This document shows positions 31,211 through 40,036 of a stretch of 50,255 nucleotides of DNA, piece after piece; the first letter of the stretch is position 1, and every line of letters starts with the position of its first letter. The notes beneath the pieces were generated by a model that ran no database searches, was not told the DNA's origin, and worked only from the letters and a program-made list of their open reading frames with translations. A program made the position numbers and the translations under genes. Origin of the DNA: Verrucomicrobium sp. BvORR034 (GTDB taxonomy: Bacteria; Verrucomicrobiota; Verrucomicrobiia; Verrucomicrobiales; Verrucomicrobiaceae). The stretch is taken from assembly GCF_000739635.1 (NCBI RefSeq), contig NZ_BATQ01000144.1, forward strand, positions 1 to 50,255. The letters run 5' to 3'.

Positions 31211-32419
31211 ATGAATTCGCCCACCCGCCGCGCTTTCCTCAAAACCTCCACCACCGCTCTGGCGGCCACTATCAGCGCACGCACCGCCTTTGGCTCGCAG
31301 GCGAACAGCCGCATCAAGGTCGGCATGGTGGGCTGTGGCGGACGCGGCGGACTGATCGCCAAGATGTTTGTCGAGAACGGCTACTTTGAGATCGGCGGTA
31401 CCGCAGACTACTTCGCGGACAAGGCTCAGAAGCTGGGCAGCGCTTATCAACTCGGTGCCGACCGCGCCTTCTCCGGCCTCGAGTGCGCAGAGAAAATGGT
31501 CGCCAAGGGCGGGCTGGATGCCATCGCCATCATCAGCCCGCCCTATTTCCACCCTGCCCAGGCCAAGGCCGCCGTTGATGCCGGGCTCCATGTGTATCTT
31601 GCCAAACCCGTCGCCGTAGATGTGCCCGGCATCCAGAGCGTGCGCACCAGCGGTGAGCAGGCCCGCGCCAAGAAGCGCGTCTTCCTGATCGACTTCCAGA
31701 CCCGCACCGACTCCTTCTTCATGGAGGCCATGAAGCGCGTGCAAGCCGGAGCGCTCGGCGACCTTGCCTTCGGCGAGGCCCGCTACCATGCTGGCCGCCT
31801 CAAGCCCAAAGGCACCGGGACCACACCGGAAGATCGCCTTAACAACTGGGTCTTCGACAAGGCCCTGAGTGGCGACATCGTGGTGGAGCAGAACATCCAC
31901 ACCCTGGACATGATGTCCTGGGCCTTCGGCAACACCGGTCCGCTCAAGGCCACGGCCACCTGCGCCCGCCGGGTCCGGGTGGATGTGGGCGATGCCAACG
32001 ACACCTTCAGCGGGCTGCTGGAGTACCCCAATCAGGTCGGCGTCACCTTTAGTTCCCGCCAGTTCGATGCCCAGGGTGCCCCAGAGGGGATCAAGTTCGA
32101 CCTCTACGGCAGCAAGGGAGCCCTCCTCAGCGAGTACGGCGGCAACGTCATCATCCGCGGCGGGGCGGATACCTTCTACCGGGGTGGCGAGAACCGGGAA
32201 CTCTACCGCACCGGCATCAGCGAGAACATGACCACCTTCCACAAGGCCATCACGGAGGGCGACTTCACCAACTCCACGCTGGAACCCAGCCTCACCAGCA
32301 ACCTCACCTCCCTCCTGGTGCGCAGCGCCGCGTACAAGGGCCACGCGGTCACTTGGCAGGAACTCCTGGCGGACAAGGAGGTCCTCACCCCAGATCTTAA
32401 AGGTTTGTTAAAGGATTGA
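31211..32419 (+). CDS. TAT-exported Gfo/Idh/MocA family oxidoreductase
   Basis: A 402-residue NAD(P)-dependent dehydrogenase. A twin-arginine signal with RRAFLKTS opens the protein, and the Rossmann motif VGMVGCGGRGGLIAK spans about 37-51. The usual EKP motif reads AKPVA near 134, keeping the catalytic Lys. The C-terminal half holds NIHTLDMMSWAFG, a typical substrate-domain motif. Such exported oxidoreductases are numerous in Verrucomicrobiota and Planctomycetota. They may act on sugar derivatives, but the substrate is unknown. A TAT-exported sugar isomerase gene follows 42 bp downstream, likely in one operon. Confidence 0.92.
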   Translation: MNSPTRRAFLKTSTTALAATISARTAFGSQANSRIKVGMVGCGGRGGLIAKMFVENGYFEIGGTADYFADKAQKLGSAYQLGADRAFSGLECAEKMVAKGGLDAIAIISPPYFHPAQAKAAVDAGLHVYLAKPVAVDVPGIQSVRTSGEQARAKKRVFLIDFQTRTDSFFMEAMKRVQAGALGDLAFGEARYHAGRLKPKGTGTTPEDRLNNWVFDKALSGDIVVEQNIHTLDMMSWAFGNTGPLKATATCARRVRVDVGDANDTFSGLLEYPNQVGVTFSSRQFDAQGAPEGIKFDLYGSKGALLSEYGGNVIIRGGADTFYRGGENRELYRTGISENMTTFHKAITEGDFTNSTLEPSLTSNLTSLLVRSAAYKGHAVTWQELLADKEVLTPDLKGLLKD

Positions 32420-32461
32420 CGACCGCGCCCCGTTGTGGTGTAACTAGAGACCATCTCAAGG

Positions 32462-33358
32462 ATGAGACGCCGTCACTTTGTCCAGAGCCTTGCCACGCTG
32501 CCCGTCTTGGGCGCTTGGAATGCCCACGGTGTCGCCGCTCCAGGCGGCAAATGCCAGCTCACCGGCATTGGTGCGTGCGACTGGACCCTGCGCCAAACGG
32601 CCAATCCCGCCTCACTCGACGTCGCCAAGGAGATCGGTCTCGATGGCGTGCAGGTGGATTTCGGCCACACGCCTGCGGCAGATGGCTCTCTCCCGCTGCA
32701 CGATCCCAAGCTCCAGGAGGAATTTCTCGCCAAATCGCAAGCCACGGGGATTGCCATCCCCTCCCTCGCCCTCGGCGTGCTCAATTCCATCGCCTACAAG
32801 AGCGAGGCCAGCGCCGAGAAGTGGGTGCTGGACAGCGTGCCCGTGGCCGTGAAGCTCAAGACCCCGGTGGTTCTGCTCGCCTTTTTCGGAAAAGGGGACC
32901 TCCGCCAGGATGAGGCCGGCATTGCCGCCACCATCGCACGGCTCAAGACCCTGGCCCCCAAGGCCGAAGCCGCTGGCATCACCTACGGAATCGAGTCCTG
33001 GCTCAAGGTCGCCGATCTGGAACGCATCCTCGACGCCGTGAAATCCCCCACCATCAAGGTCTACTATGATGTGGGGAACATGCAGAAGGAGAGCGAGGAC
33101 GTCCACGCCGCCATCCTCCGCCTTGGCCGGGAGCGCATCTGCGAGGTCCACGCCAAGGACTACGACGATTTATATGGCAAAGGCAGCATGGATTTCACCC
33201 GGGTGAAAGAGGCGCTGGACGGAATTAACTACCGCGGCTGGATTCATATGGAAGGGATTAAAATCCCCCATGGCGTGGTCCAGGACATGCAGTTTGACCT
33301 TCGCCATCTGCGATCCATCTTTCAGCCTGAACGACTTTCAAAAACAGCCCCCAGTTAA
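32462..33358 (+). CDS. Exported sugar-phosphate isomerase/epimerase-like TIM barrel
   Basis: A 298-residue TIM-barrel protein of the AP-endonuclease-2/xylose-isomerase-like group. The start MRRRHFVQSLATLPVLG is a twin-arginine signal. The barrel shows DGVQVDFGHT near 60, YGIESWLKVADLERILDAV near 176 with a metal-binding Glu, and VYYDVGNMQKESED and HAKDYDD near 200-240 with Asp and His ligands. The final strand reads GWIHMEG near 260. The function as isomerase or epimerase follows from the fold only. It follows the Gfo/Idh gene directly. Confidence 0.88.
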   Translation: MRRRHFVQSLATLPVLGAWNAHGVAAPGGKCQLTGIGACDWTLRQTANPASLDVAKEIGLDGVQVDFGHTPAADGSLPLHDPKLQEEFLAKSQATGIAIPSLALGVLNSIAYKSEASAEKWVLDSVPVAVKLKTPVVLLAFFGKGDLRQDEAGIAATIARLKTLAPKAEAAGITYGIESWLKVADLERILDAVKSPTIKVYYDVGNMQKESEDVHAAILRLGRERICEVHAKDYDDLYGKGSMDFTRVKEALDGINYRGWIHMEGIKIPHGVVQDMQFDLRHLRSIFQPERLSKTAPS

Positions 33359-33418
33359 GAACCCCGTTTAAACCTCCCAAAGGACCGGTATTATCCCCAT
33401 TTAAACGCCATTAATACT

Positions 33419-33469
33419 TGCGGAATTCCGCAGGTCTGGTAAAAACACGGTTAATATCCGGTTTTTACC
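33419..33469 (+). promoter_or_regulatory. Palindromic control region before a small possible DNA-binding protein
   Basis: TGCGGAATTCCGCA (33419-33432) is a perfect palindrome. GGTAAAAAC (33438-33446) and GTTTTTACC (33461-33469) form an inverted repeat ending 11 bp before the start codon. The stretch is richer in A and T than its surroundings and also contains several TTAA words. Confidence 0.65.
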
Positions 33470-33480
33470 GGCCTTAACTC

Positions 33481-33717
33481 ATGGCGCGGCCCGCAAACAC
33501 GGTTGAAACGGTAAGCATGACCATCTCGGTCACGCCCCAGCTCAAGCACTACCTCGAAGTGCTTTCCGTGCAGGGTATTTTCGGTGGGGGAAGTCCGCAG
33601 GACGTTGCAAAACACCTGCTGAACAACTCCATTCAGGAGCTGGTCCTCAAAGGGCTCCTGAAACCGAAAGAGTGGGTCTCCACGGGTGAAGGCAAGGTGC
33701 AGATCGCGAGCGCTTAA
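33481..33717 (+). CDS. Small protein, possible ribbon-helix-helix DNA-binding type
   Basis: A 78-residue protein. A short strand VSMTISVTP is followed by LKHYLEVLS and a second helix SPQDVAKHLLNNSIQELVLKGL. This strand-helix-helix order resembles ribbon-helix-helix (CopG-like) repressors, but I cannot confirm the family. The palindromes just upstream fit autoregulation. It is followed at 24 bp by another tiny gene. Confidence 0.6.
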   Translation: MARPANTVETVSMTISVTPQLKHYLEVLSVQGIFGGGSPQDVAKHLLNNSIQELVLKGLLKPKEWVSTGEGKVQIASA

Positions 33718-33741
33718 ATTTCCCCTATCACCACCACACTC

Positions 33742-33963
33742 ATGAACAAGGAACTCTGCTCCCCCTTTCCTCCGGTGCTTCAGTTTACGCCGGAAGTTGA
33801 GTCAGGCATGCTGGCTGCTGCCGACCTCACCTTCGAGCCTCGTCTCCAGAGCGAGCCGAGCATGTTCGACCTCGAGATCCTTGCCCACGATATCCTGCGC
33901 TACACTCCGGAGCTCGCTGCCCAGTTGATGCAGCTCGGCATGGAAAAGCTCGCCCGCGCCTGA
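33742..33963 (+). CDS. Tiny unknown protein, 73 residues
   Basis: I recognise no family. The protein is acidic and soluble, with a C-terminal helical region, LEILAHDILRYTPELAAQLM. It follows the possible ribbon-helix-helix gene on the same strand, and the SLBB lipoprotein gene comes next. It may be a small partner of the upstream protein (inference). Confidence 0.5.
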   Translation: MNKELCSPFPPVLQFTPEVESGMLAAADLTFEPRLQSEPSMFDLEILAHDILRYTPELAAQLMQLGMEKLARA

Positions 33964-34047
33964 TCCCCCATTTGATCCGCCTGTTCTGTGATTCCCCGAG
34001 CGGAAACGGGGTGCACAGTTCTGCTTGTCACCTGGGGAAGTCTGTCC

Positions 34048-34731
34048 ATGATGACGGACCGCATGAAGCTTCGCCCCCTCTCTCCGCTCTCGTTGCTCAG
34101 CCTGCCGCTGGCACTCGCCCTCTCCGCTTGTGGCACCTTGGAAAAGCTTCCCAAGGTCTCCATGCCCAAGCTGCCCGACATGAAGGTCAAAGTACCCTTC
34201 GTCGGCGATGACAGCACCGCCCCCTCGAACGATCCAGATATCGTTCCTTTCCGCCTCAACGAGCCACTCCAGACGGGCCACACCCTGGAGATTGCCGCCT
34301 ACGCCGGGCAAATCTCACCGAGCAAGATGTTCGCAGGCCGCGTCATGGTGGATGACAAAGGCCAGGCAGACCTTGGCAAGTATGGCATGGTCAAGCTGGG
34401 TGGGTTGAAATTGCATGAGGCACTCCTTCCCCTTGAGAGCGCCTTCCGCCGCCATCGCGGTCAATCCTTGATCAACGTGCAGATCATCAGGGTGGAAGGC
34501 CTCCCTCTGTTGAGCGTGCGCGGCGCCGTGAAGCAGCCCGGCATCATCCAGTTCGTTGATGGCGCCACCCCTGCCTCAGTGCTCCGCCACGCTGGCGGCC
34601 GCACCGGCGATCCCACGGCCACAGCCGTGTATGTCACTCGCAACGGCCAGCGTGCCTTTCACGTGAACTACTTGAACAGTGAGATCCCGCTGGAGCCAGG
34701 CGATATTGTGACGTTCTCAGACTCGCTCTGA
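34048..34731 (+). CDS. Polysaccharide-export-like SLBB lipoprotein
   Basis: A 227-residue protein. The signal has lipobox LSAC, so it should be lipidated and in the outer-membrane system. After a Pro/Lys-rich linker comes a poly_export-type segment, LQTGHTLEIAAYAGQISPSKMFAG, at about 75-98. A SLBB-like fold follows, with LLSVRGAVKQPGIIQFVDGATPASVLRHAGG near 153. This is a short Wza-like architecture. No capsule gene lies beside it. ATG 34048 was preferred, and ATGs at 34051 and 34063 remain possible. An in-frame GTG at 33988 is less likely. Confidence 0.82.
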   Translation: MMTDRMKLRPLSPLSLLSLPLALALSACGTLEKLPKVSMPKLPDMKVKVPFVGDDSTAPSNDPDIVPFRLNEPLQTGHTLEIAAYAGQISPSKMFAGRVMVDDKGQADLGKYGMVKLGGLKLHEALLPLESAFRRHRGQSLINVQIIRVEGLPLLSVRGAVKQPGIIQFVDGATPASVLRHAGGRTGDPTATAVYVTRNGQRAFHVNYLNSEIPLEPGDIVTFSDSL

Positions 34732-34765
34732 TCCGTATCTCTGCGCAACCTCCACCCCTTTCGGC

Positions 34766-35230
34766 ATGCCCTACGAAACCGCCCCCGGCAGCCCTGAGCA
34801 GCCATTGATCGACGTCATCCCTCTGCGCATCGGCGCAGGGCTCACCCTCCTCTATATGCACGCCTGGCAGCACGCCTTCCTGGCGTGGCGCGCCGTCTGG
34901 CACCAGGAGCCCTGGGAAGTGATCGGCGTGGTGGAGCAGTCAGGCCTCCCCCTGCCAAAAGTTCTCGCCGCCTTCGCCGCCGGCGTGGCCATCTTTACCG
35001 CCGTGTGCTGGATCCTGGGGTTCTTCACCCGGTTCGCCTCCGTCGCCTTCATCCCCGTCACCCTCGGGGCCCTCTGGGTGTGCAATCGCGTGGGGCAGAG
35101 CTTCGGTGCCGAGTCCTGCATCCTCTTCCTCCTCATCGCCATCACGCTCATCATCAAGGGACCCGGCTGGCTCTCCGTGGACGCGCTCTTCTCCCGCGGG
35201 AAGAAACAGCGCAAGGCGATCTACCTCTGA
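34766..35230 (+). CDS. DoxX-like integral membrane protein
   Basis: A 154-residue protein with four hydrophobic segments. IPLRIGAGLTLLYMHAW opens it, LGFFTRFASVAFIPVTLGAL sits in the middle, and CILFLLIAITLIIKG lies near the end, in the layout of DoxX/HVCN-like proteins. Members are accessory membrane redox components in several systems. The role here is unknown. It is 34 bp downstream of the SLBB gene. Confidence 0.8.
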   Translation: MPYETAPGSPEQPLIDVIPLRIGAGLTLLYMHAWQHAFLAWRAVWHQEPWEVIGVVEQSGLPLPKVLAAFAAGVAIFTAVCWILGFFTRFASVAFIPVTLGALWVCNRVGQSFGAESCILFLLIAITLIIKGPGWLSVDALFSRGKKQRKAIYL

Positions 35231-35331
35231 GTGGCAACGGTCTCTGTCTTTTCCTAGAACTTGCGCATGGGGTGTGGACCTGTCCAACTCCCCGTGCCTT
35301 CCTGTTCAAACGAGAGTTGCCTTGGATCAGG

Positions 35332-35355
35332 TAATTCTGTGAATTCTGTCTAAAA
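35332..35355. repeat. TTAATTCTGTC-type repeat, single copy
   Basis: TAATTCTGTGAATTCTGTCT AAAA is one unit of the word family seen at 14111, 15521 and 42150. It lies 48 bp before ruvC. Confidence 0.7.
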
Positions 35356-35403
35356 GATCTCCCCAAGCTTCCTGTTTCGCTTGGGATTTCCTCCACTGTC
35401 TTC

Positions 35404-35928
35404 ATGTCCACCCCAGCCGTCCCCGTCCGCATTCTCGCGGTCGACCCTGCGCTTCGCAATACCGGCTGGGCTGTGCTCCAGCATGAAGGGCGCACCACCA
35501 CGGCTTTGGCCTATGGCGTGATCCAGAACCACGCCAAGCTCCTCACTTCCGGCTGCCTTGTCGCGATTCGGGAACAGTTGAGCGAGGTCATCAAGAAGTT
35601 TGGCCCCACGTCCTGCGCGATCGAGTCCACCATCTTCGTGCAGAGCTACAAGACCGCCATTACCCTCGGCAGCGTCCGTGGTGCGGTCTTGATCGCTGCC
35701 GCCGAACACGGTCTGCCCATCTACGACTACGCTCCTCGCGAAGTGAAACAGGCCGCCGTGGGCAAAGGCGCTGCCGCCAAGGAACAGGTCGCCTTCATGA
35801 TGCGCTCCATGCTCCGCCTCCGCGAAACACCCCCTTCCGATGCCGCCGATGCCTTGGCCGTGGGCCTGGCGCACATTCAAGCGACGGCGGGGGCCTTGAG
35901 CGTGGGACGGGAGAGGGAGCGGGCTTAG
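35404..35928 (+). CDS. ruvC: Crossover junction endodeoxyribonuclease RuvC
   Basis: A 174-residue Holliday-junction resolvase acting as a dimer with RuvAB. The RNase-H-like active site is visible: Asp14 in VDPALRNTGW, Glu74 in AIESTIF, and Asp146/Asp149 in SDAADALAVG. The first motif reads DPAL rather than the usual DPGL. ruvA and ruvB are not in the window. Length matches the family. Confidence 0.93.
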   Translation: MSTPAVPVRILAVDPALRNTGWAVLQHEGRTTTALAYGVIQNHAKLLTSGCLVAIREQLSEVIKKFGPTSCAIESTIFVQSYKTAITLGSVRGAVLIAAAEHGLPIYDYAPREVKQAAVGKGAAAKEQVAFMMRSMLRLRETPPSDAADALAVGLAHIQATAGALSVGRERERA

Positions 35929-35950
35929 CCGGTGCGTCAGTACGTTGGTG

Positions 35951-36110
35951 CGTCAGTGGTCAAGGTGTTGGTCAGTCCAACAAGATCGTAGGTGGCGTCG
36001 GCTTGCCATGTCATCCGGTCCACCCGGCGGGACGCCGGGAGCACGCACCGCATCAGCAAGCGAGTGAAAGGCGCGAGTCACCAAGACTCCCAACACCTTG
36101 ACCACTGACG
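35951..36110. repeat. Inverted repeat with GTGCGTCA words
   Basis: Arms at 35951-35971 and 36090-36110 are perfect 21-nt complements (CGTCAGTGGTC... form). Outside them lie GGTGCGTCA copies on the left and TGACGCAC on the right. The enclosed 118 bp contain a CCGGCGGGACGCCGG hairpin. The word TGACGCAC is that of the tandem array at 4375-4422. Confidence 0.82.
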
Positions 36111-36133
36111 AACTGACGCACCGACGCACTGGC

Positions 36134-37300
36134 TCAAAAGCCTCGCTTCGCGAGCTCACCGAGCGTCCACGCATACTCCGCGCTCAGCTGGTCCACCACA
36201 TCGCCGGTGCGCAGTTCCTCGGGCAGCACTTCCCAGGTGTAGGTCTCCATTTCCAGATGCTGGCAGGCGGTGGGGTGTTTCGCCAGCCAGTCTAGCGCAT
36301 CGAGAATGTGGTCCTTGGTATCGGAGAACCCGCCGCTCGGCTCGGCATGGAGCGGCACGTGGAAGTGCACGCGCCATTCATCGCCGATCTCATACGGCAT
36401 GCTCGCGGCCAGTTCCATGGCATTCGGAATGTCGCGCAGACGGCGCAGGGGCGTGTCGCCCTCGCGGATGATCACCTGGTGGAAATACACCGGCTCATCG
36501 TAACTCTTCAGGCGGGCCAGATTCTCCGGCGTGGGCTTGAGTTTGAGCGCTGAGCTCAGATGCAGCTTGCTCAGGCGGATGCCGGAATCGTGGATGCGGC
36601 TGAGCGCCTCGTTTGCCTCCTCGAACTCGACCGCGAGGTGGCAGCAGTCATAGTTCACCCCCACGCGTTTCAGGAAAGTACGATCGCCTGGGTACTGGTC
36701 CACATACAGGCCAAAGAACTTCAGCAGCTCCCCGCTCGTCTCCACCAGCCCCAGCGGCTCAGGCTCCAGGCCCAGATGCAGATCCTGCCCGGTGCGGTCG
36801 CAGATGCTCTGAATGTGCTCACTGCAGGCCTTGAGGTTCGCGAAGATTGCTTCCAATTCATCAATGCCAATGCCAAATTCCTTGTGTGAACCCGGCAGGG
36901 TGCTCACACTGCCGCTCATGCCCTTGGGCAGAAGCTGGGAAAGGATGTCAAACAGCCGGTTGGTATACTCCAGCCGATCCTTGGAGGTCCAATCCGGCTT
37001 GAAGACCTGCTCCTTCACACGCTCCCCGTGAAAATTGCCGTAGGGGAATCCATTGATCGTAAAGACATAACAATTGTGTTTCTCCAGCCACTCCTGAAAC
37101 TCCGCCATCTGGCAGGGCTCGGCCAGCTCCCGGGAGGCCTGCTCCCCCAAACGCAACCCAATGCCATAGGGCTTGCCCCCGGCCACGCGATCCCTCACCC
37201 TCAGGGTATAGTCCTCCAGGGTGCGCCAGGTCTGCGCCCAAGTTTCGCCGCGGTGAATGTTCGTGCAGTAGCCGAGGTGGATGCCGTGTTGGAGGTGCAT
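36134..37300 (-). CDS. eboE: Metabolite traffic protein EboE
   Basis: A 388-residue TIM-barrel-like protein. The start MHLQHGIHLGYCTNIHRGE, the FTINGFPYGNFHGERVKEQV segment near 85, GLEPEPLGLVETS near 180, and VNYDCCHLAVEFE near 225 are typical of EboE. In other bacteria ebo genes form a cluster thought to move a metabolite precursor to the periplasm. None of eboA, B, C, D or F lies here, so this is a lone member in this window. It is divergent from the ATP-grasp operon, and a palindrome sits between the starts. Substrate unknown. Confidence 0.85.
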   Translation of the reverse strand: MHLQHGIHLGYCTNIHRGETWAQTWRTLEDYTLRVRDRVAGGKPYGIGLRLGEQASRELAEPCQMAEFQEWLEKHNCYVFTINGFPYGNFHGERVKEQVFKPDWTSKDRLEYTNRLFDILSQLLPKGMSGSVSTLPGSHKEFGIGIDELEAIFANLKACSEHIQSICDRTGQDLHLGLEPEPLGLVETSGELLKFFGLYVDQYPGDRTFLKRVGVNYDCCHLAVEFEEANEALSRIHDSGIRLSKLHLSSALKLKPTPENLARLKSYDEPVYFHQVIIREGDTPLRRLRDIPNAMELAASMPYEIGDEWRVHFHVPLHAEPSGGFSDTKDHILDALDWLAKHPTACQHLEMETYTWEVLPEELRTGDVVDQLSAEYAWTLGELAKRGF

Positions 37301-37382
37301 CCCCTCACTCTAGCCAGTCAGTCCCGCCGCTCAAGATCTGAACAGACATCCATTTTCGGACTTGGCCCCTTTTTTGCTTTCC

Positions 37383-37398
37383 GTTAAATACATTTAAC
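37383..37398. promoter_or_regulatory. Palindrome between eboE and the ATP-grasp operon
   Basis: GTTAAATACATTTAAC has 7-bp complementary arms around two bases. It lies 17 bp before the ATP-grasp start and 83 bp before eboE, in the most AT-rich part of the gap, and may bind a regulator. Confidence 0.5.
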
Positions 37399-37414
37399 CC
37401 GCACCCCTCCTCCC

Positions 37415-38866
37415 ATGCCCATGCTGCTGGACAGCTACGATAAGGATAATTTTTTTGACGAAATGTTCGACGAGGAAGCCGCTGTGCGACCTCACTACCG
37501 CAAGGTGCTGGATCGCATGCAGCGCCTGGAGCCGGGGGACTATCATCGAAGGCAGACGGCCGTGGACCTCGCCTTCATGCGCGGTGGCGTGACTTTCACG
37601 GTGTACAATGACAACCAGGGCACCGAGCGCATTTTCCCCTTCGACCTCATGCCCCGGGTCATTCCCGCCGCTGAGTGGGAGCGCGTGGAGAAGGGCCTCA
37701 TTCAGCGCATCCAGGCGCTGAACATGTTCCTGCACGACATCTACCACGAGCAGAAGATCCTGCGCGACCGCGTCATCCCGCCCCACTACATCCTAGGGGC
37801 CAAGCATTTCCGGCGGGAGTTCATGAACTGCAATGTGGCCAAGGACATCTACGTCCACATCTGCGGCACCGATCTCATCCGCGGTCGCGATGGCGAATAT
37901 CTCGTGCTGGAGGACAACCTCCGCTGCCCATCCGGTGCCTCCTACATGCTGGAGAACCGCGCCGCGCTGAAGCGCGCTTTCCCGAATCTCTTCCAGTCCG
38001 CCGGTGTTCGTGGGGTGGACAACTACGCCGCCGATCTGCGGAAGGTGCTCAACTACGTCACCCCGGACAACATCGGGAGCGACAAGCCCAACGTGGTGCT
38101 GCTCACCCCCGGCGTGTACAACAGCGCCTACTTCGAGCACGCCTTCCTGGCCCGCCAAATGGGCATCCCGATCGTGGAAGGTCGCGACCTCCTGGTCCGC
38201 GATCTGAAGGTGTACATGCGCACCACCGCCGGCCTCATGCCGGTGGATGTGATCTACCGCCGCATCGATGACGACTTCCTGGATCCCTCGGTCTTCCGTC
38301 CGGATTCCCTGCTGGGGGTGCCGGGGCTGGTCAATGCCTACCGCGCTGGCAACGTGAGCCTGGCGAACAGCATCGGCACCGGCATCGCGGATGACAAGGT
38401 CATCTACTACTTCGTCCCGCGGATCATCAAGTACTACCTGGGCGAGGACCCCATCCTGCCCAATGTGGAGACCTACCTGGCCAGCGAGCCCCAGGACCGG
38501 AAATTCATTCTAGAGAATCTGGAGAAGCTGGTGGTGAAGTCTGCCAACGAAGCGGGCGGCTACGGCATGCTCATGGGCCCCTGGGCCACGCAGGAGGAGA
38601 TCGAGGAGTTCCGCAAGAACATCATCGCCAATCCCCGCAACTTCATCGGGCAGCCTCCCATCTCCCTGTCCCGCCACCCCACCTGGGTGGGCGATGACTT
38701 CGAAGGTCGGCACGTGGACCTGCGCCCCTACATCCTCTTTGGCGAGAAAATCAAGGTGACCCCTGGTGGTCTCACCCGGGTGGCCCTGCGCAAGGGGTCG
38801 CTGGTGGTGAACTCCTCCCAAGGGGGCGGCTCCAAGGACACCTGGGTCCTCCACGACAACGAATAA
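37415..38866 (+). CDS. Circularly permuted type 2 ATP-grasp protein
   Basis: A 483-residue protein predicted to form amide or peptide bonds with ATP. It shows the family's hallmark segments FNVYND-like [18 protein letters not shown] near 65-82, [14 protein letters not shown] near 145 and [22 protein letters not shown] near 160. It also shows [16 protein letters not shown] near 255 and a [17 protein letters not shown] segment near 370. It is first in a run with an alpha-E protein and a transglutaminase-like protein. This trio is conserved across bacteria, and substrates are unknown. Confidence 0.92.
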   Translation: MPMLLDSYDKDNFFDEMFDEEAAVRPHYRKVLDRMQRLEPGDYHRRQTAVDLAFMRGGVTFTVYNDNQGTERIFPFDLMPRVIPAAEWERVEKGLIQRIQALNMFLHDIYHEQKILRDRVIPPHYILGAKHFRREFMNCNVAKDIYVHICGTDLIRGRDGEYLVLEDNLRCPSGASYMLENRAALKRAFPNLFQSAGVRGVDNYAADLRKVLNYVTPDNIGSDKPNVVLLTPGVYNSAYFEHAFLARQMGIPIVEGRDLLVRDLKVYMRTTAGLMPVDVIYRRIDDDFLDPSVFRPDSLLGVPGLVNAYRAGNVSLANSIGTGIADDKVIYYFVPRIIKYYLGEDPILPNVETYLASEPQDRKFILENLEKLVVKSANEAGGYGMLMGPWATQEEIEEFRKNIIANPRNFIGQPPISLSRHPTWVGDDFEGRHVDLRPYILFGEKIKVTPGGLTRVALRKGSLVVNSSQGGGSKDTWVLHDNE

Positions 38867-39007
38867 GATTGACCCCGACCTCCATTCCGCTACCAAAGAC
38901 CTGTCTGCCCAGGTCTTGAATCTCCCGCCTTCCCCAGCGCTTCACCACCTCGCATGTCCCTCCCCCTTTCCCAGCTCCCTGTCACCGCACATCGCGGCAG
39001 CGAAATC

Positions 39008-40036
39008 ATGCTGTCGCGGGTGGCCAACTCTCTCTACTGGATGAGCCGCTACATCGAGCGTGCCGAGAATATCTCGCGCCTGCTGGATGTGAATCTCCAG
39101 CTCATGTTGGACTTCTCCCATCTGGATGATGAGCAACTCAAGGAGCACTGGCTCCCGATTCTCCGCTCCGCCGGAGATGAAGAGACGTTCTTCAAGCACT
39201 ACACGGTGGCGAACAGCCGCACCGTCACGGAGTTCATGACCTTCCGGGAGGAGAACCCCAACTCCGTCATCTCGTGCCTCTTTGCCGCCCGCGAGAACGC
39301 CCGTCAGATCCGTGATCAGATCTCGCTGGAAATGTTCGAGGCGCTCAACGAGTGCTACCTCTTCCTGAAATCGAAGAATGCCCGTGAGATCTGGGACAGC
39401 GGTGCCCACGAGTTCTACGACCAGATCAAGAAGTACTCCCACCTCTTCCAGGGGCTCACGAACTCCACCTTCTCCCGGAATGAAGGCTACGAGTTCATCC
39501 AGTTTGGCAAGTTCCTGGAGCGCGCCGACAAGACCACCCGCATCCTGGACATCAAGTACCACATCCTGCTGCCCAGCGTGTCGGATGTCGGTGGTGCCGT
39601 GGATGCCGCCCAGTGGCAGGCCGTGTTGCGCTCTGCCAGCGCTTTGGAGGCGTATCGCCGCTTCCACATGTCGGACATCCTGCCCAAGAAGGTGGCGGAA
39701 TTCCTCATCTTCTCCCCCTCCTTCCCCCGCTCCATCCGCTACAGCCTGGAGCGGCTCTACCAGTACCTCCATCTCCTCACGGAGACGGAGAACGGCGTCT
39801 GCAACACCCCTGAAGAGGAGGCCTTTGAAAAACTCATCGGCGACATGCGGACGCTCAGCATCGACGACGTTTTCAATCTCGGATTGCACGAGTTCCTCGG
39901 GAACATCCAGCGCACCATCGACCATCTGGATGACTTCATCTATCAGGAGTTCATGTACCATCCCCCCACTGACATGGAGGCGGAGATCCGGCTGCATCAG
40001 CAGGAGATGCAGCAGCAGCAACAGCCGGCGGCATGA
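39008..40036 (+). CDS. Alpha-E domain protein
   Basis: A 342-residue, almost wholly helical protein of the alpha-E family. The start MLSRVANSLYWMSRYIERAE is highly conserved in the family, and near 135 DQIKKYSHLFQGLTNSTF follows. The catalytic role is unknown. Family members always go with circularly permuted ATP-grasp and transglutaminase genes, so it probably belongs to one complex. ATG 39008 is the conserved start; ATG 38954 would add 18 residues. It overlaps the next gene by 4 nt (ATGA). Confidence 0.9.
   Translation: MLSRVANSLYWMSRYIERAENISRLLDVNLQLMLDFSHLDDEQLKEHWLPILRSAGDEETFFKHYTVANSRTVTEFMTFREENPNSVISCLFAARENARQIRDQISLEMFEALNECYLFLKSKNAREIWDSGAHEFYDQIKKYSHLFQGLTNSTFSRNEGYEFIQFGKFLERADKTTRILDIKYHILLPSVSDVGGAVDAAQWQAVLRSASALEAYRRFHMSDILPKKVAEFLIFSPSFPRSIRYSLERLYQYLHLLTETENGVCNTPEEEAFEKLIGDMRTLSIDDVFNLGLHEFLGNIQRTIDHLDDFIYQEFMYHPPTDMEAEIRLHQQEMQQQQQPAA

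Noticed and set aside
31184-32344. 386-codon open frame antisense to the Gfo/Idh gene
   Set aside because: No recognisable motifs. The opposite strand has all family motifs.
38942-40021. 359-codon open frame antisense to the alpha-E gene
   Set aside because: Shadow of a well-supported gene, with composition typical of antisense frames.
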